Assembly (NCBI RefSeq): GCF_004363235.1
Contig: NZ_SNYW01000011.1
Location: 62,001 to 126,000, forward strand
Direction: 5' to 3'
DNA: 64,000 nucleotides
DNA from: Dongia mobilis
GTDB taxonomy: Bacteria; Pseudomonadota; Alphaproteobacteria; Dongiales; Dongiaceae
Shown: one piece after another, positions 1 to 11,138 of the stretch
How the letters are laid out: the number at the start of each line of letters is the position of its first letter
How positions within the stretch are numbered: the first letter of the stretch is position 1
Made by a program: the position numbers and the translations under genes
Notes under the pieces: model-generated
Databases searched by the model: none
The model's input: the letters and a program-made list of their open reading frames with translations, nothing else
What the model was told of the DNA's origin: nothing

Positions 1-423
1 GCCGACGCGCCCCAGAAAGGCCAGCAGATCGCTGACCGGCGTGGTCGTGGCGAGGCCGATCAGGCAGGCAAGCGTCGCCAGCACCCGCACGCAGGGCGGC
101 CAGATCGTCGCCCAGGCATCGGGCGCCAGCGCCAGGCGCCAGCCATCCGACCAGTCGAGCGAGACGGCGAGCGTCGCCACGCTGGTCAGCAGGAAGCCGG
201 TCGGCACCGCGACCAGGCCAAGATAGAGCCGTGTCGGCACCCGCGCGAGGCACAGGGAGGCGATGACTGCGACGATGCCGACGCCAATCCCCGCTGCCGG
301 CAGATGCGCCCGGGGTGCCGCCATGACGATGGCAAGGCCGCCCAGATACAGCACCATCTTTTCCGCCGGGTGGCGCCCGGCCCAGCGATTGCCGCGCGCC
401 GCGATGTCGATCGCGCGGATCAT
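1..423 (-). CDS. cbiQ: Cobalt ECF transporter T component CbiQ (partial, C-terminus outside window)
   Basis: This is the N-terminal 141 codons of a CbiQ-type transmembrane (T) component, which couples the substrate-binding subunit to the ATPases in energy-coupling-factor cobalt importers. The translation opens MIRAIDIAARGNRWAGRHP and then runs into hydrophobic helices, as CbiQ proteins do. It starts 10 bases after the cbiN stop on the same strand, giving the canonical order cbiM-cbiN-cbiQ. The ATPase gene cbiO would be expected beyond base 1. Identification rests on the start motif, hydrophobicity and context. The reading frame is open to the window edge. Confidence 0.82.
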   Translation of the reverse strand, partial: MIRAIDIAARGNRWAGRHPAEKMVLYLGGLAIVMAAPRAHLPAAGIGVGIVAVIASLCLARVPTRLYLGLVAVPTGFLLTSVATLAVSLDWSDGWRLALAPDAWATIWPPCVRVLATLACLIGLATTTPVSDLLAFLGRVG

Positions 424-433
424 GCTTGCGGGG

Positions 434-712
434 TCAGGCGGATTTGCGGCCGTGCCGGCGCCCGAGCACATAGCCGAGGATACCGGCACCGATCGCCGCC
501 TGCAGCGCGAAAAGCGCGCTTTCGATCTCGCCCGAGGGCGGTTCCCAGAGCGGCGCCGCCCAGGGTTCATAGGTCGGGTGCAGTTCCTGGATGATGCCCT
601 CCGCCTGGCCATCGGCGCCGCTGAACTCGGCCGAGCCGTCACTGAACATGAACAGCGGCAGAATGGAGATGGCGATCGCCAAGGCGATGAGGATCAGGTT
701 CTGGCGGGTCAT
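434..712 (-). CDS. cbiN: Cobalt ECF transporter accessory subunit CbiN
   Basis: A 92-residue protein with an N-terminal membrane helix (about residues 5-23), a short periplasmic segment with the CbiN-like pattern GADGQAEGIIQELHPTYEPW, and a C-terminal helix followed by a basic tail. CbiN is the small subunit that works with CbiM to load cobalt in the CbiMNQO importer. Its ATG overlaps the cbiM stop codon (ATGA type), indicating translational coupling. Length and two-helix topology fit the family. No alternative start is needed. Confidence 0.88.
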   Translation of the reverse strand: MTRQNLILIALAIAISILPLFMFSDGSAEFSGADGQAEGIIQELHPTYEPWAAPLWEPPSGEIESALFALQAAIGAGILGYVLGRRHGRKSA

Positions 713-1383
713 CACAGCGCACTCCGCGACAGGGTCTGCAGGCTGGCATCCTTGTTGACGCCGCGCTGCAGCAGCAGGTTGACGACGACGACGGTCAGCA
801 GCGCCTCGGTGATGGCGAGCGGCACCTGGGTGATCGCGAACACGCCGAGGAACTTGGTCGCCGCACCGGCAATGCCGCTGGCCGGGTCCGGGAAGGCCAG
901 CGCCAGCTGCAGCGAGGTGACGACATAGGTGCCGAGATCGGCAAAGAAGGCCGCCAGGAAGACGCCGATGCCGATGCCTGCCCCCAGCGCCTTGGCGCCC
1001 TTGAAGACGGCATAGGCGATGAGCGGACCGGCAATGCCCATGGAGAAGATGTTGGCCCCCAAAGTGGTGAGACCGCCATGGGCCAGCAGCAGCGACTGGA
1101 ACAGCAGCACGATGGCGCTCAGCACCGCGACCACCGAGGGGCCGAACAACACGGTGCCGAGACCGGCCCCGGTCGGATGCGAGCAGCTGCCAGTCACCGA
1201 GGGCAGCTTCAAGGCCGAGAGCACGAACAGGAACGCACCGGAGACCGCCAGCATCGGCCGCGCCTCCGGCTGTTCGCGCAGAATTTTCCGAATCCTGTTG
1301 GCGCCGTGCACCAGAAACGGCGCACTGGCGAGACCCCAACCGATGCTGTGCTGCACCGGCAGGAAACCTTCCATGATATGCAT
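712..1383 (-). CDS. cbiM: Cobalt ECF transporter substrate-binding subunit CbiM
   Basis: A 223-residue polytopic membrane protein starting [16 protein letters not shown]. The Met-His-Ile-Met-Glu N-terminus is the family hallmark, and in characterised CbiM/NikM proteins the second residue, histidine, ligates the metal ion. Several hydrophobic helices follow. The start is preceded by GGGGAG eight bases upstream. It is the first gene of the cbiMNQ operon and lies directly downstream of a cobalamin riboswitch, so expression should drop when B12 is plentiful. That context favours cobalt over nickel as the substrate. Confidence 0.92.
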   Translation of the reverse strand: MHIMEGFLPVQHSIGWGLASAPFLVHGANRIRKILREQPEARPMLAVSGAFLFVLSALKLPSVTGSCSHPTGAGLGTVLFGPSVVAVLSAIVLLFQSLLLAHGGLTTLGANIFSMGIAGPLIAYAVFKGAKALGAGIGIGVFLAAFFADLGTYVVTSLQLALAFPDPASGIAGAATKFLGVFAITQVPLAITEALLTVVVVNLLLQRGVNKDASLQTLSRSAL

Positions 1384-1505
1384 GAATCCACTCCCCGAGA
1401 GAACACGCAGTTGCCGAAGCGCGCTGGCGGGAATGGCAGCGGGGCAAGCCGGGCCGGCCCCCTGCTATCCGGTGAAGATACTCCCCCGTATTCTTCCCGT
1501 TTCGC

Positions 1506-1706
1506 GACGCCGGTGGCAGGTCTCCTGGCTCACGGCTCGACGGTCTCTGGCGGCCTTCCCGGCTCGTTATCGAGCCAGTGGCAATGCGCCGGAAACCTCG
1601 CCGCTTACAGTTGCGGGGGCAGCCACGGTATAGGCCCCTTCTGGGTCGTCCGCACCGTGTTCCCTATTAATCCCCTGGACTTCATCCGTCGGGGAACCAC
1701 CGCCGG
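1506..1706 (-). promoter_or_regulatory. Cobalamin (adenosylcobalamin) riboswitch upstream of cbiM
   Basis: Read on the minus strand this segment carries the conserved cobalamin-aptamer elements in order: AATAGGGAA, GGTGCGGACGACCC, GCTGCCCCCGCAACTGTAA, the GCCACTGG box, CCGGGAAGGC and the terminal B12 box GAGCCAGGAGACCTGCC. The ends can pair as a P1 stem (GCCACCGG near 1508-1516 with CGGCGGTGG near 1697-1705). It lies about 120 bases upstream of cbiM and downstream of the ferritin-like gene on the same strand. Ligand binding is expected to repress the cobalt importer. I could not resolve whether the switch acts by termination or by ribosome-site sequestration. Confidence 0.95.
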
Positions 1707-1756
1707 ATCGTCTAGCAGATCGGTCGGGACGGCACAAGCCGGACGGGAAACGGCGC

Positions 1757-2692
1757 CTATTTCATGAAGCGGAGCAGTTGCCCAACGAGGCGGGGCATCA
1801 TCATCGGCCGCAGCAGGCGGGAATCGTAGCCGGCCATGCGGCGGTCGTTCTCGCTGAGGCAGAGCTGGAAGAATTTCTTCTTGGAGAAGCCCCGGGCAAC
1901 CGAACTGGCGCCAGCGGTGAGGAAGTTCGACTTGACCTTGCTGCGCCTGCGCCGGGTCTCGATCGCCATGCCGATCCGGTTGGCGAACTGCTCGGCGATC
2001 GCCACCAGGCATTTGAGGTCGAACCAGAGCCGCGGCAACAGGCCGAGGCGGGCGCGGCGCCAGGCGACATAATTGACGAAGAACATGATATGCCGCGCCT
2101 CTTCCTGGATCACCGGCTCGAAGGTCTCGACCAGAGCCGGCGGGAAGAAGCCGGAACTCCGCGCCATATCGAAAAGGCCGAAGGCGAAGAAGGAATTGAT
2201 GCATTCGCCATAGCCGGTGCGCAGGAAGCCGAATTCCGGCTCCTTCGGCGGCAGATAGACGGGTTCCGGGCCAAGCTCGATCTTGTAGAAGCTCAGCATG
2301 TTGTGGAGCACTTCCTTGTGGCGGCGCTCCTCGGCGGCGTTGAGGGAGAGGGCTGCTGCCACCTGCTTGTCGGCGAGGCGGTCGGCCTGCCATTGCATGC
2401 GCAAGGAAGCGCGCCCCTCGATGGCGACGGCGGTATCCCAGAACGGCAGGGCAGCGAGGCGCGCCAGTTCCTCGTCCGACAGCTTCGGCCAGGGAATGAC
2501 CGCCGGCTTGTAGGGATTGTAGGTGTCGGTCAGCAGGCGACAGAAGGCATCGCGATGGGCATCGGACCCGATTGCCAGGTCGCCCTTGGCCGGATGCGAC
2601 CAGTTGTAATAGGGCGTCGGATCGTAGGCATCCGAATCCTGGCGCCCCAGATCGTACCGGACCATGTCGAGCATGCTGGCCACCATCATCAT
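1757..2692 (-). CDS. Ferritin-like diiron protein of unassigned function
   Basis: A 311-residue soluble protein. A full set of possible carboxylate-bridged diiron ligands can be read across four helices: E92 in AIEGRAS, E122 and H125 in EERRH, E163 in YGECINS, and E198 and H201 in EEARH. This spacing is that of ferritin-like oxidases and oxygenases rather than iron-storage ferritin, which is much shorter. No signal peptide is seen. The start is uncertain: three ATG codons in a row at 2686-2692 lack a good ribosome site, and a later ATG near 2674 is possible. It sits upstream of the B12 riboswitch on the same strand, with no clear link to cobalt uptake. The substrate is unknown. Confidence 0.72.
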   Translation of the reverse strand: MMMVASMLDMVRYDLGRQDSDAYDPTPYYNWSHPAKGDLAIGSDAHRDAFCRLLTDTYNPYKPAVIPWPKLSDEELARLAALPFWDTAVAIEGRASLRMQWQADRLADKQVAAALSLNAAEERRHKEVLHNMLSFYKIELGPEPVYLPPKEPEFGFLRTGYGECINSFFAFGLFDMARSSGFFPPALVETFEPVIQEEARHIMFFVNYVAWRRARLGLLPRLWFDLKCLVAIAEQFANRIGMAIETRRRRSKVKSNFLTAGASSVARGFSKKKFFQLCLSENDRRMAGYDSRLLRPMMMPRLVGQLLRFMK

Positions 2693-2798
2693 TCGAGGAG
2701 AATGACTCGGCGCGCGCCTCGCCCGCGGCGCACCGAAACGGGGGCGGTTATGCCATGGCCCCGCTGGCCTCGCAAGCCGTTAACCCATTAGAACGACA

Positions 2799-2843
2799 CA
2801 AAAATCGCCAAACTGCGACATTTGATCGCGATTTCGTCAGTTT
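2799..2843 (-). terminator. Possible terminator after the sugar-acid operon
   Basis: On the minus strand, directly after the stop at 2844, AAACTG-a-CGA can pair with TCG-CAGTTT (2810-2818 with 2834-2843, one bulged base), followed a few bases later by GATTTTTG. The loop is long and the stem AT-rich, so this is only a plausible factor-independent terminator. It lies at the expected end of the operon. Confidence 0.35.
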
Positions 2844-3740
2844 TTAGACAGGTTTCTGACCGAGAGACAGCAGCGCATCCAGGGTGGTCGGGACATAGCG
2901 CTCGCCATAGCCCATGCCGATGGCGAGCGTATAAAGCTGGTGCGCCGCCGCCGCGACCGGGGTGGGCACTGCCGCCCCTTCCGCCACCTGCAGGCAATAG
3001 CGCAGGTCCTTCTGGGCGTTGGCAAGCGCGAATTGCAGCTGGCTCTTGTCGCCGTCGAGGTGATAGCTGGCGAGGCGCTGGAACATGACGCTGTTGGCCC
3101 CGCCTGCCGTCACGATCTCGCGCAGGGCGTTGAGATCGACGCCACCCTTCTTCGCCACCGCGAATGCTTCCACCGTCACCGCGGCGGCGGCCAGGGCCAG
3201 CAGATTGTTGAGCAGCTTGACCTTGTGGCCGGCGCCAACCGGGCCGCAATGCACCACCGTATCGGCAAAGGCATCGATCACCGGACGGATGCGCGCGAGG
3301 ATGGCGGGATCGCCGCCGGTCATGACGCCGAGCTTGCCGGCCTCGGCCTCGTTCGGCGTGCGGGTCAGCGGCGTGTCGACGAAATGGCCGCCCTTCGCCG
3401 CCGTCTCGGCCGCCAGCGCCTCGGTCGATTGTGGCTGGGCGGTGGTGCAATCGGCGATAATGGTCCCCGGCCGCAGGCCGGCCAGCACACCGTCGGCGCG
3501 GCGCATGATGTCCTCCAGCTGCGGCGAGTTGCCGACGCAGGTGATGACGAGGTCGCTCGCTGCCGCCAGTTCCGCCGGGCTCTTCGCCTCCGTGGCACCG
3601 CGACCGATCAGATCATCGACCGGCTTGCGGTTGCGATGAGCCAGTACGGTGAGCTTGAAGCCCTTCAGCAGGATGTTCTTGCCGATGCCGTGGCCCATCA
3701 GCCCGGCGCCGATGAGGCCCACCTTCTCGATTGCCGCCAT
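2844..3740 (-). CDS. NAD(P)-dependent beta-hydroxyacid dehydrogenase (3-hydroxyisobutyrate dehydrogenase family)
   Basis: A 298-residue protein with an N-terminal Rossmann fold (GLIGAGLMGHGIG, residues 8-20) and a C-terminal all-helical domain. The family's catalytic lysine is visible as K173 in GAGHKVKLLNN. Family members oxidise or reduce beta-hydroxyacids such as 3-hydroxyisobutyrate, tartronate semialdehyde or L-threonate. The substrate-binding segment after the Rossmann fold is DTPLTRTPNEAEAG rather than the common APVSGG form, so specificity cannot be transferred from well-known members. GGGAGG precedes the ATG. It is the last gene of the GntR-led operon and probably handles a 3- or 4-carbon sugar-acid fragment. 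Confidence 0.82.
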   Translation of the reverse strand: MAAIEKVGLIGAGLMGHGIGKNILLKGFKLTVLAHRNRKPVDDLIGRGATEAKSPAELAAASDLVITCVGNSPQLEDIMRRADGVLAGLRPGTIIADCTTAQPQSTEALAAETAAKGGHFVDTPLTRTPNEAEAGKLGVMTGGDPAILARIRPVIDAFADTVVHCGPVGAGHKVKLLNNLLALAAAAVTVEAFAVAKKGGVDLNALREIVTAGGANSVMFQRLASYHLDGDKSQLQFALANAQKDLRYCLQVAEGAAVPTPVAAAAHQLYTLAIGMGYGERYVPTTLDALLSLGQKPV

Positions 3741-3756
3741 CGCGACCTCCCTTTTG

Positions 3757-5719
<1,963 letters not shown>

Positions 5720-5722
5720 CGA

Positions 5723-6637
5723 TCAGGGACGTTGCGCGCCATTGGCGCTGACATAGACGGCATAGAGCGACGAGGTCGCCGTGATGAAGAGGCGGTTGCG
5801 CTTCTCCCCGCCGAAGGTGAGGTTGCTGACCATCTCGGGCAGCTTGATGCGCCCAAGCCTTGTGCCTTCCGGGCTGAGGCAGATGACGCCGTCCTGGGCG
5901 CTGGTCCAGACATTGCCCGCCGTATCGACGCGAAAGCCGTCGGGCACGCCAGGCTCGATCTCGGCGAAGACGCGCGATTTCGCGAGTTTGCCGCCCTCGC
6001 CCACCTCGAAGGCGCGGATATGATGCGGCCCGTTCGCGTCATGGGAGCGGCCGGAATCGGCGACATAGAGGATCTTCTCGTCCGGTGAAAAGGCGAGACC
6101 GTTGGGCTTCACGAAATCGTCGGCGACAATGCTGATGCCACCCGCGGGATCGACACGGAAGACATGGCAGCCGCTCTGTTCCGGCTCGGCGCGCTCGCCC
6201 TCGTAATCGGAAAGGATGCCGTAGCTGGGATCGGTGAACCAGACCGAGCCGTCGGATTTCACCACCACGTCATTGGGCGAATTGAGGCGCTTGCCGGCAT
6301 GGCGATCGGCAATCACGGTGATGCTGCCATCGGCTTCGGTCCGCGTGACGCGGCGGGTCAGATGCTCGCAGGTGACGAGGCGACCCTGGCGGTCGCGGGT
6401 GTTGCCGTTGGAATTGTTGGAATAGGCGCGGAACACGCCCACACCCAGACCCGGCACCCAGCGCAGCATGCGGTTCTCGGCGACATCGCTCCAGACCAGA
6501 AAATTGCCGTCGCCGAACCAGACCGGGCCTTCCGCCCAGCGGCAGCCGTCATAGAGTTTCTCCACCTTGGCAATCGGTACGGTCAGCGACCGGAAGCGCG
6601 GATCATAATATTCGTAGGCATCGCTCACCAGTGACAT
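5723..6637 (-). CDS. SMP-30/gluconolactonase-family sugar lactonase
   Basis: A 304-residue six-bladed beta-propeller protein of the SMP-30/LRE group. Diagnostic features are EGPVWFGDGNFLVWSDV near residue 36 (the first metal-binding glutamate), RLNSPNDVVVKSDGSVWFTDP, and KPNGLAFSPDEKILYVADS carrying the asparagine and aspartate ligands. These enzymes open aldonolactones using a divalent metal. GGGGAGGAC precedes the ATG. The gene follows the ABC permeases of the same operon, as expected if the imported sugar is first oxidised to a lactone. No signal peptide is visible, so it should be cytoplasmic. Confidence 0.88.
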   Translation of the reverse strand: MSLVSDAYEYYDPRFRSLTVPIAKVEKLYDGCRWAEGPVWFGDGNFLVWSDVAENRMLRWVPGLGVGVFRAYSNNSNGNTRDRQGRLVTCEHLTRRVTRTEADGSITVIADRHAGKRLNSPNDVVVKSDGSVWFTDPSYGILSDYEGERAEPEQSGCHVFRVDPAGGISIVADDFVKPNGLAFSPDEKILYVADSGRSHDANGPHHIRAFEVGEGGKLAKSRVFAEIEPGVPDGFRVDTAGNVWTSAQDGVICLSPEGTRLGRIKLPEMVSNLTFGGEKRNRLFITATSSLYAVYVSANGAQRP

Positions 6638-6649
6638 GGCTGTCCTCCC

Positions 6650-7600
6650 CTAGCGTTTCTGCTGCTCGCCACCGCCCGCGAGGGTGATGACGGCGATGAT
6701 GATGAGACCGGTCAGGATGAGGCGCAGGCCGGCACTGGCGCCGAACGTGTTGAGCATCGTGACCAGCAGATAGAGAAAGAGGGCTGCCCCCCAGATGCCC
6801 GGCACGTTGGCGCGGCCGCCGGCGACCGAGGTACCGCCGATGACGACCACCGCGATCGAGGCCAGCAGGTATTCCTCGCCCATGTTGAGGGACGACCCGC
6901 CGGAAAAGCCGGAGAGCAGCAGACCGGCGAGCCCCGCCAGCATGGCGGAGAGCACATAGGTGAAAAGCCGCGTCCGCTCGACATTGATGCCGGCGAGCCA
7001 GGCCGCGCGCATGTTCTGCCCCACCGCCAGCACCGAGCGGCCATAGAGGGTGCGGGCCAGCACCACACCCATGACGACGGTGAAGACGATGCCGCAGGCT
7101 GCCAGCACCGGCACGCCGGCCACCTGGGCCGTGGTGAAATCGGCCAGCAGCGGCGGCGGCTTGATGCGCAGGCCCCGGCCATAGGCGATGGCGGTCGATT
7201 GCACCAGGAAGGAGGCGGAAAGCGTCGCGATGATGGGCGGAATGCGCAGCAGGCGAATGAGCAAGTAGTTGCCGAGCCCGACGCCGATGCCGATGCCGAG
7301 TGCCACGACGACGCCCAGCGCAATCATTTCGTTCTGGGTATCCATCAACTTGGTGGTCACCGCGCCGGAGAGCGCCATGGTGGCCGGAATCGAGAGATCG
7401 ACATTGCCCGGTCCGGTGGTGATGACGAACATCTGGCCGATGCCGACGATCACCGTGAAGATGGCGAAGGAGAGCGCGGCCGTGAGGATCTGCCCGCCAC
7501 CGGTTCCGCCGGTGAAGGCCACGGTCGCCAGCCAGACCAGTGCGGTCGCGATGAAGGACCAGATCCAGGCGCGGCCGCCGAGGAACGCCACGACATTCAT
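6650..7600 (-). CDS. Ribose-type sugar ABC transporter permease (second of pair)
   Basis: A 316-residue membrane protein of the RbsC/BPD_transp_2 family, with about eight hydrophobic helices. Typical motifs are FVITTGPGNVDLSIPATMALSG and LLASIAVVVIGGTSVAGGRANVPG. Paired with the preceding permease it would form the membrane channel of a carbohydrate importer. The start chosen is the ATG at 7600, which overlaps the upstream permease stop by four bases. A longer open frame continues upstream but covers the other permease out of frame. The last residues end near the lactonase ribosome site. Confidence 0.9.
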   Translation of the reverse strand: MNVVAFLGGRAWIWSFIATALVWLATVAFTGGTGGGQILTAALSFAIFTVIVGIGQMFVITTGPGNVDLSIPATMALSGAVTTKLMDTQNEMIALGVVVALGIGIGVGLGNYLLIRLLRIPPIIATLSASFLVQSTAIAYGRGLRIKPPPLLADFTTAQVAGVPVLAACGIVFTVVMGVVLARTLYGRSVLAVGQNMRAAWLAGINVERTRLFTYVLSAMLAGLAGLLLSGFSGGSSLNMGEEYLLASIAVVVIGGTSVAGGRANVPGIWGAALFLYLLVTMLNTFGASAGLRLILTGLIIIAVITLAGGGEQQKR

Positions 7601-8535
7601 CGCACCTCTCCCCGGCTGATGAGGGCACGCAGGGCGAGGACCAGGATAAGGATCGCCCCTTGGGCGCCAATCTGCCAGTCCGGCGAAACGCGCAGGAAGA
7701 TGAGGAACGAGCCGGCCAGGGTCAGCGTCAGCGCGCCGAGGACAGCACCCACCGGCGAAACCCGCCCACCGACGAATTCCGCACCGCCGAGGATTGCCCC
7801 GGCGATGGAATAGAGGGTGTAGCGGTCGGCGATATGCGCATCGCCCGATGTGGTGAGGCCGATCAGCGACAGGCCCGAAAGGACGCCGAAGAAACCGGCG
7901 AGGCCGAACATGATCATCTTGGTCTTCAGCAGCGACCAGCCGGCCCGCGCCACCGCCCTGGGATTGCCGCCGGCACCACGCAGCACCACACCGTAGGAGG
8001 AATACATCAAGGCGACGTGAACGACCACGGCAATCACGATAGCCGCGACGATGGGAAACGGCACCAGCGGCACCTGCAGCGACATCAACGCCTTCAGGTA
8101 TTCCGGCGCCTTGCCGCCGGGCGTGGGCAGGACCAGCACCGCGATCCCCAGCCAGACGAAGGACATGCCGAGCGTCACCACGATCGAGGGCAGGTTGCGC
8201 AGATGAATGAGCGCCCCCATGGCGGCATAGAGCAGGATGCAGCCGAGCAGCATGAGAATGCCCAAGAGCGGCGTCTCGTAGAGGAAGGTGGCGCCGATGC
8301 AGGCGACCAGGCCGACGAAGGGGCCGATGGAAAGGTCGAGATCGTTGACCGTGATGACAAACATCTGGGCGAGCGTCGCCAGCGCGATCGGCACGGCGTA
8401 TTGCAGCATCAGGTTGAGCCCGAAATAGCTCATGGTCCGCGGCTGGGTATAGAAGATGGCGACCAGCAGGATGGCGAAGGACAAGGCCGGCAGGGCCGAG
8501 CGCAGCAGGCGCGGATTGACGAAGCGTTGCAGCAT
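7597..8535 (-). CDS. Ribose-type sugar ABC transporter permease (first of pair)
   Basis: A 312-residue polytopic membrane protein of the same family as its neighbour. Recognisable segments are MFVITVNDLDLSIGPFVGL and ILGGAEFVGGRVSPVGAVLG. The chosen ATG (8535) opens MLQRFVNPRLLRSALP and lies two bases after the ATPase stop. The open frame extends further upstream but only over ATPase coding sequence. Two different permeases imply a heterodimeric channel, unlike the single-permease system at 16757. Confidence 0.88.
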   Translation of the reverse strand: MLQRFVNPRLLRSALPALSFAILLVAIFYTQPRTMSYFGLNLMLQYAVPIALATLAQMFVITVNDLDLSIGPFVGLVACIGATFLYETPLLGILMLLGCILLYAAMGALIHLRNLPSIVVTLGMSFVWLGIAVLVLPTPGGKAPEYLKALMSLQVPLVPFPIVAAIVIAVVVHVALMYSSYGVVLRGAGGNPRAVARAGWSLLKTKMIMFGLAGFFGVLSGLSLIGLTTSGDAHIADRYTLYSIAGAILGGAEFVGGRVSPVGAVLGALTLTLAGSFLIFLRVSPDWQIGAQGAILILVLALRALISRGEVR

Positions 8536-8537
8536 CC

Positions 8538-10010
8538 TCACGCCGCCTCGTGGAAGGAGGCACGCAGCACGCGGGCCTCGGTCAATTCCGCCCGCGGGAA
8601 ATCGTCGACGATGATGCCGTTGCGGAACACATAGACATGATCGCAATGCGCCAACTCGTCCGTTTCAGTGGTGTACCAGAGGAAGGTACGCCCTGCTCCC
8701 GCCTCCTGCCGGATGCGCTCATAGACCTCGAGCTTGGTGCCGACATCGACGCCGCGCATGGGATCATCCATCAACACGATTTCCGCGTCGGAGCCGAGCG
8801 CCCGGGCGAACAGCGCCTTCTGCTGGTTGCCGCCGGAGAGCGAGAGAATGTTGTGGTCCATGTCGGGCGTCTTGATGCGCATCTGGCGGTGCCATTCCGC
8901 GGCCATCGCCCGCGCCGCCGTCTGGTCGATGAGGAAATGCCGCACCATGCGCGGCAGCGAGCGGATGGTGACGTTCTCGCCGATCGACCAGAGCGGAAAG
9001 ATGCCGTCGGTCTGGCGGTCGCCGGCGATGATGGCGATGGGCGCCGCCACCTCGGCGAAGAGATCGCGCCTGGTCGCGGCTGCATAGATCTGCAGCAGCA
9101 TTTTGGTCTGGCCATGACCGGCGAGGCCGGCCAGACCGATGATTTCGCCGCGATGGGCGACGAAGGCACGGTCATCCGGCTGAATCTTCACCCGCGCCTT
9201 GACCATGACGGAGCCCTGGCGTTGGGCCGTCAAGCTCGCCGCCGCCGGGGCATCATGCGCCTCCACCACCGTCCCCATGGCGGCCACCAGGGAATCGCGG
9301 GTGAAGTCGGCGGCCGGCCGGCCTGCCACCACGCCGCCATCCTTCATGACGACGATGCGGCTGCAGGCGCCCAGTACCTCGCCCAGCATGTGGGAAATCA
9401 GGATAACACTGGTGCCACCGGCCACGAGGCGGCGGACGAAGCCCAGCAATTGCCCCGCGGTGACGGCATCCAGCGACGAGGTCGGCTCGTCCAGGATGAC
9501 GAGACCCAGCGGTTCGTCGGTCACGGTGAAGGCGCGCGCGATCTCGACCATCTGGCGGCGACCGATGGAAAGATCACCGACTGTGTCGCCGGGCTGGATG
9601 TCGTGGCCGGGAAAGATCTCGTCGAGTTTCGCAGCAATGAGCCCTGCCGCCCGCCTCTTCCAGCCGAAACCGGTGAGGCTCTTGTGGAAGATGCGGGCGT
9701 TCTCGGCCACCGTCAGATTGGGGCAGAGCGACAATTCCTGGAACACGCAGCGGATGCCATGCTGATGCGCGACACGGACATCATAGCGGCGACCGAGATC
9801 CTTTCCGTCGATGACGATGCTGCCGCTGTCCGGTGCCAGCGTTCCAGCCAGGACATTCATCAGCGTCGACTTGCCGGCACCGTTATGGCCGACCAGACCG
9901 ACGCATTCCCCAGCCGCCACGGCAAGATCGACACCTGCAAGCGCCCGGACGGCGCCGAAGGCCTTGGCGATGTTGCCGAGATTGACGATCTCGCGCGGCG
10001 GCTGGGTCAT
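8538..10010 (-). CDS. Sugar ABC transporter ATP-binding protein with a degenerate second half
   Basis: A 490-residue protein with two fused nucleotide-binding domains, as in RbsA/XylG/MglA. The first has an intact Walker A ([12 protein letters not shown]) and Walker B ([11 protein letters not shown]), but its signature is [14 protein letters not shown]. The second keeps LSGGNQQK. Its P-loop region reads [15 protein letters not shown] and its Walker B is [12 protein letters not shown], i.e. aspartate in place of the catalytic glutamate. Asymmetric ATPase sites are known in this family, where the second domain is often non-hydrolysing. It powers the importer formed with the two permeases and the binding protein. 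Confidence 0.9.
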   Translation of the reverse strand: MTQPPREIVNLGNIAKAFGAVRALAGVDLAVAAGECVGLVGHNGAGKSTLMNVLAGTLAPDSGSIVIDGKDLGRRYDVRVAHQHGIRCVFQELSLCPNLTVAENARIFHKSLTGFGWKRRAAGLIAAKLDEIFPGHDIQPGDTVGDLSIGRRQMVEIARAFTVTDEPLGLVILDEPTSSLDAVTAGQLLGFVRRLVAGGTSVILISHMLGEVLGACSRIVVMKDGGVVAGRPAADFTRDSLVAAMGTVVEAHDAPAAASLTAQRQGSVMVKARVKIQPDDRAFVAHRGEIIGLAGLAGHGQTKMLLQIYAAATRRDLFAEVAAPIAIIAGDRQTDGIFPLWSIGENVTIRSLPRMVRHFLIDQTAARAMAAEWHRQMRIKTPDMDHNILSLSGGNQQKALFARALGSDAEIVLMDDPMRGVDVGTKLEVYERIRQEAGAGRTFLWYTTETDELAHCDHVYVFRNGIIVDDFPRAELTEARVLRASFHEAA

Positions 10011-10023
10011 GGCAGTCTTCTCG

Positions 10024-11052
10024 TTACTTGCCGGCGATCACGGCCTTGGCGTCGTCGAGCGAATACTCGACATTGGCGACACCACCCTTCTCCGTGGTCT
10101 CCAGCGACTTCTCGAGATCACCCTGGTTGATCTGCAGAAACGGCACCACGAGATCCTTCGGCACTTCCTGGCCGTCGAGGATCTGCTGCGCCACCCAGAA
10201 GGCCAGCGTCGAGACGCCGGGCGCGATCGAGACCGACATGGTCTCGTAACCATTGGCGTCCTTCTGCTCCTTCCACCAGGCCAGTTCGTCCTGGCGGTTA
10301 CCCATGATGATGAGCGGCGTCGGGCGACCGGCGGCCTTGAAGGCCTGGGCCGCACCGTAGCCGTCGCCACCCTGGGTCACCACCGCCTTCACCTCGGGCA
10401 GCGACGGCAGGATGCCAGCCACGGCCTTCTGCGCCACTTCCTGGGCCCAGTCGCCATGGACCGAGCCGACGATCTTGAACTGGCTGTGCTTGGCCACACC
10501 TTCCTGGATGCCGGCATGGATCTCGTCATCGACGAAGACGCCGGCAAGGCCGCGGATCTCGAGGACATTGCCGCCATCGGGGATCTTCTCGGCCAGGTAG
10601 TCGAGCTGGATGGCGCCCATCTTCTTGAAGTCGACGGCGATGCGCCAGGCGCAGGGCTCGGTGACGATGCCGTCGAAAGAGACGACGACGATGCCGGCAT
10701 CGCAGGCCTGTTTGACGGCGCCGTTGAGCGCATCCGGCGAGGCGGCATTGACGACGATGGCGTCATAGCCCTGCAGGATCAGGTTCTGGATCTGCGCCGC
10801 CTGCTCGGTCACCTGGTTCTCGGAAGTGGTGAAGGCCGAGGCCTCGGCCACGATGCCGTCGGCCACCGCCTGGCCGGTTACCTTTTCCCAGCTCTTCAGC
10901 ATGGCCTGGCGCCAGGAATTGCCGGCATAGTTGTTGGAGAGGGCGATCTTCTTGTCGGCCGTGTCGGCATTGGCCGGCACGGCGGCGACCGAACCCAGGC
11001 CCAGCGCGACGCCCATCGCCGCGAAGGTCAGCAACCAAGTCTTCTTGCGCAT
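10024..11052 (-). CDS. Periplasmic sugar-binding protein of ABC importer
   Basis: A 342-residue type-I periplasmic binding protein (ribose/galactose-like). A Sec signal peptide is clear: [14 protein letters not shown] followed by a hydrophobic stretch and a likely cleavage after PANA near residue 29. The mature part has the alternating alpha/beta pattern with [19 protein letters not shown] and [16 protein letters not shown] chose the ATG at 11052 because GGGAGGAAACA precedes it and it starts the signal peptide; longer in-frame starts add a non-signal extension. It is the first transporter gene of the operon, 86 bases after the regulator. The ligand is unknown, probably a monosaccharide. Confidence 0.9.
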   Translation of the reverse strand: MRKKTWLLTFAAMGVALGLGSVAAVPANADTADKKIALSNNYAGNSWRQAMLKSWEKVTGQAVADGIVAEASAFTTSENQVTEQAAQIQNLILQGYDAIVVNAASPDALNGAVKQACDAGIVVVSFDGIVTEPCAWRIAVDFKKMGAIQLDYLAEKIPDGGNVLEIRGLAGVFVDDEIHAGIQEGVAKHSQFKIVGSVHGDWAQEVAQKAVAGILPSLPEVKAVVTQGGDGYGAAQAFKAAGRPTPLIIMGNRQDELAWWKEQKDANGYETMSVSIAPGVSTLAFWVAQQILDGQEVPKDLVVPFLQINQGDLEKSLETTEKGGVANVEYSLDDAKAVIAGK

Positions 11053-11138
11053 TGTTTCCTCCCGTTGCTTCATTTGGTTGTTCGTCATCGTGATGTGATC
11101 CGCGTCGGCAGGATGACGCTGCCGGCGCGCGAGGTAGT

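Noticed and set aside
6650-8563. A single 637-codon frame across two permease genes
   Set aside because: Only its second half encodes a membrane permease; the first half is an out-of-frame reading of the other permease, which has its own start and stop.
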